A stretch of 8,303 nucleotides of DNA from CAYSLA01 sp964431685 (GTDB lineage Bacteria; Armatimonadota; UBA5829). The notes under the pieces were generated by a model that saw nothing but the letters and a program-made list of their open reading frames with translations, did no database searches and was not told the DNA's origin. A program made the position numbers and the translations under genes. The stretch lies in contig CAYSLA010000155.1 in assembly GCA_964431685.1 (NCBI GenBank), positions 1 to 8,303 of the forward strand, given 5' to 3'. Below are positions 7,024 to 8,303 of this stretch, piece after piece. Positions within the stretch are counted from its first letter, which is position 1, and every line of letters begins with the position of its first letter.

Positions 7024-7545
7024 TCAGCCATCCTTAACCATGCACTTCAGAACCTCGCCCAAGTACATACGGTGGTAGTCCCTGGCCGGGTAGTTGTCGT
7101 GAATCTCAGGGATCAGGAAGTGGTTAGGATCGATGTCCTGGTAGTATATCTTCCGGCACTCGAGAACAATTCGCGCCTCCTTGAAGTAGACCGATCCCGA
7201 GTCCGACGTAACTGGAGTAAGTCCCGTATGCTTGATTTTGTCCTCATCGCGCCCGGACACGGTGCCGCAGTAGTTCAGCGCGTCGCGGTATTCCTCCGGG
7301 AAGAACGTGAGCGTGAAGTAGTCCGACTTCTCCATAAAGCCGTAGGTGTATCTCTGGGGCCTGATCACACACATCGCCACTGGTTTTCCCCAGATAACCC
7401 CCAATCCTCCCCAGCTCGCAGTCATCGTATTGAAGCTCTCCGGAGTGCCGGCTGTGATTAGCATCCAGTCCGACCCCACGAGCTTCCACGCGCTCTCGTT
7501 TAGCTCCTCAAGGGCGGTCTCCACAAATCCGTCATTCGCATTCAT
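7024..7545 (-). CDS. Flavin reductase-like domain flavoprotein
   Basis: A complete 173-residue protein of the FMN-binding split-barrel, flavin-reductase-like family. Family traits are WMLITAGTPESFNTMTASWGGLG (27-49), where the NTMTASW segment typically contacts FMN phosphate; IWGKPVAMCVIRPQRYTYGF (51-70); YFTLTFF (76-82); and LNYCGTVSGRDEDKIK (90-105). The ATG at 7545 has an excellent AGGAGGA site. It lies 21 bases after the RraA-like gene and 3 bases before the GH20-like gene, so all three should share a transcript. Relatives bind FMN and either reduce flavin with NAD(P)H or act as small redox proteins of unknown role, often in anaerobes. Why a glycan operon carries one is unclear; it may serve an oxidoreductive sugar step, which is speculation. 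Confidence 0.88.
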   Translation of the reverse strand: MNANDGFVETALEELNESAWKLVGSDWMLITAGTPESFNTMTASWGGLGVIWGKPVAMCVIRPQRYTYGFMEKSDYFTLTFFPEEYRDALNYCGTVSGRDEDKIKHTGLTPVTSDSGSVYFKEARIVLECRKIYYQDIDPNHFLIPEIHDNYPARDYHRMYLGEVLKCMVKDG

Positions 7546-7551
7546 ACAGTT

Positions 7552-7558
7552 TCCTCCT
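7552..7558 (-). promoter_or_regulatory. Strong ribosome binding site of the flavoprotein gene
   Basis: AGGAGGA on the minus strand, six bases before the ATG at 7545 and within the 21-base spacer after the RraA-like stop. It is the strongest site in the window. Confidence 0.85.
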
Positions 7559-7566
7559 GAGAGTGA

Positions 7567-8301
7567 TCAGGCAATGCCTGATTCCCTCATATATGCCTGG
7601 CATCGTTCGATGCGCAGTTTGTTTATCTCGGCCACATAGGCACGTTTCTCTACCAACGACTTGTCTGTGCGCCGCCAGAAAGTGTGAGCTCTGGTCTCGA
7701 AATCCCTGCTCAGAATACACGCCTCTACAATCGCCCCGTGGTATGCGGACGGAACTACAATCACCCCGTCAGCATCGGCGTGGATGAGATCGCCATTCGA
7801 AATGCTGACGCCGCTGATCTCAACCGGCGCATCGGCCATCCTCATCATCACGGGGGTGTGGTTTCCCACGGTGCCGCTGCCGAAGACAACATAGCCGACC
7901 TTGTTCATTTGGGCAACGTCGCGGGCGCCACCGTCAGTGATCAGTCCAACGCTGCCCGCGCTCTTGAGCAGCTTGGCCATACCATCCCCAAGCACGCACT
8001 CGTGGCTGGGACGGGACCCCACAGCCTGCACAGCCAGAATCGTCGGCACTTTCATCTCAGCGGACTGCTCGAGCACAGTCCAGAAATCGGCCATATCCGC
8101 GGTGTTGCCGGGCGTACTGGTGTCGGTGGTCATGGTGATGGCCACTCCCACCAGCGGCCCGCCAATCTGAGTCAGCAACCGCACATCGCTGCCCGTGTAG
8201 TACGCTTCAGGATTCGAGCACCCGAGCGCACCCATAGCCTCAGCCACCAGCGGCGTCTCAAACTCACCCAACTGCTCGATTAGTGCAAGGTCTGTTTTCA
8301 C
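7567..8301 (-). CDS. RraA-like family protein, probable HMG/CHA-type aldolase or decarboxylase
   Basis: 244 residues, starting with GTG at 8301, two bases inside the window edge; an earlier start outside cannot be excluded, though the sequence MKTDLALIEQLGEFETPLVAEAMG looks like a natural family N-terminus. The RraA fold is shown by IGGPLVGVAITM (46-57), GDGMAKLLKSAGSVGLITDGGARDV (105-129), NGDLIHADADGVIVVP (169-184). D106 is followed after 20 residues by R127-D128, the D-x20-R-D motif that in this superfamily goes with class II pyruvate aldolase and oxaloacetate decarboxylase activity rather than RNase E inhibition. It would act in the cytoplasm, cleaving or decarboxylating a 2-keto acid with a divalent metal, perhaps a sugar-acid breakdown product. 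It is the first gene visible in the run and may not be the first in the operon. Confidence 0.88.
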   Translation of the reverse strand: MKTDLALIEQLGEFETPLVAEAMGALGCSNPEAYYTGSDVRLLTQIGGPLVGVAITMTTDTSTPGNTADMADFWTVLEQSAEMKVPTILAVQAVGSRPSHECVLGDGMAKLLKSAGSVGLITDGGARDVAQMNKVGYVVFGSGTVGNHTPVMMRMADAPVEISGVSISNGDLIHADADGVIVVPSAYHGAIVEACILSRDFETRAHTFWRRTDKSLVEKRAYVAEINKLRIERCQAYMRESGIA

Positions 8302-8303
8302 GA

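Noticed and set aside
7684..8283. Plus-strand 199-codon open frame
   Set aside because: Antisense to the RraA-like gene, whose motifs are unmistakable.
1..8303. CRISPR array, tRNA, rRNA or insertion sequence
   Set aside because: No regularly spaced repeats, no RNA gene signatures and no transposase-like product were seen on either strand.

Overview
The window is a piece of a bacterial metagenome-style scaffold with two runs of exactly 100 N (1704-1803 and 4642-4741), which look like fixed-size scaffold gaps. Every gene I can support lies on the minus strand, so transcription runs from high to low coordinates. Genes are closely packed, start codons mostly follow good AGGAG-type ribosome binding sites, and the base composition looks moderately GC-rich. 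Gene content (divergent glycoside hydrolases, a xylose-isomerase-like TIM barrel, an RraA-like aldolase) recalls glycan-degrading uncultured lineages such as Armatimonadota, Planctomycetota or similar phyla. There is no marker gene, so the taxonomic suggestion is a weak inference.

In order of transcription: (1) an RraA-like aldolase or decarboxylase, 8301-7567; (2) a flavin-reductase-domain flavoprotein, 7545-7024; (3) a large GH20/GH67-like glycoside hydrolase, 7020-4744, apparently with a TTG start; then gap 2; (4) the C-terminal part of a NodB-like polysaccharide deacetylase, 4641-4135; (5) a short GH29-like (alpha-L-fucosidase-related) TIM-barrel protein, 4135-3176; (6) a beta-propeller glycosyl-hydrolase-like protein, 3179-1804, whose C-terminus is lost in gap 1; then gap 1; (7) an alpha/beta hydrolase, 1654-896, followed by a plausible weak terminator; a gene-free leader of about 250 bases with inverted repeats; and (8) a sugar-phosphate isomerase/epimerase-like TIM barrel, 642-1, which runs off the window.

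Genes 1-3 are separated by 21 and 3 bases. Gene 5 overlaps the stop of gene 4 by one base (TAATG), and gene 6 overlaps gene 5 by four bases (ATGA). Apart from the interruption by gap 2 this looks like one operon for processing a complex saccharide, perhaps one with deoxy- or N-acetylated sugars. The hydrolases whose N-termini are visible lack a signal peptide, which suggests intracellular breakdown of imported oligosaccharides followed by isomerase and aldolase steps. The substrate cannot be deduced from sequence alone. The most interesting points are the divergent active sites of the two TIM-barrel hydrolases, the unexplained flavoprotein and aldolase within the set, a probable dispersed repeat at the edge of gap 1, and alternative hairpins ahead of the isomerase gene.
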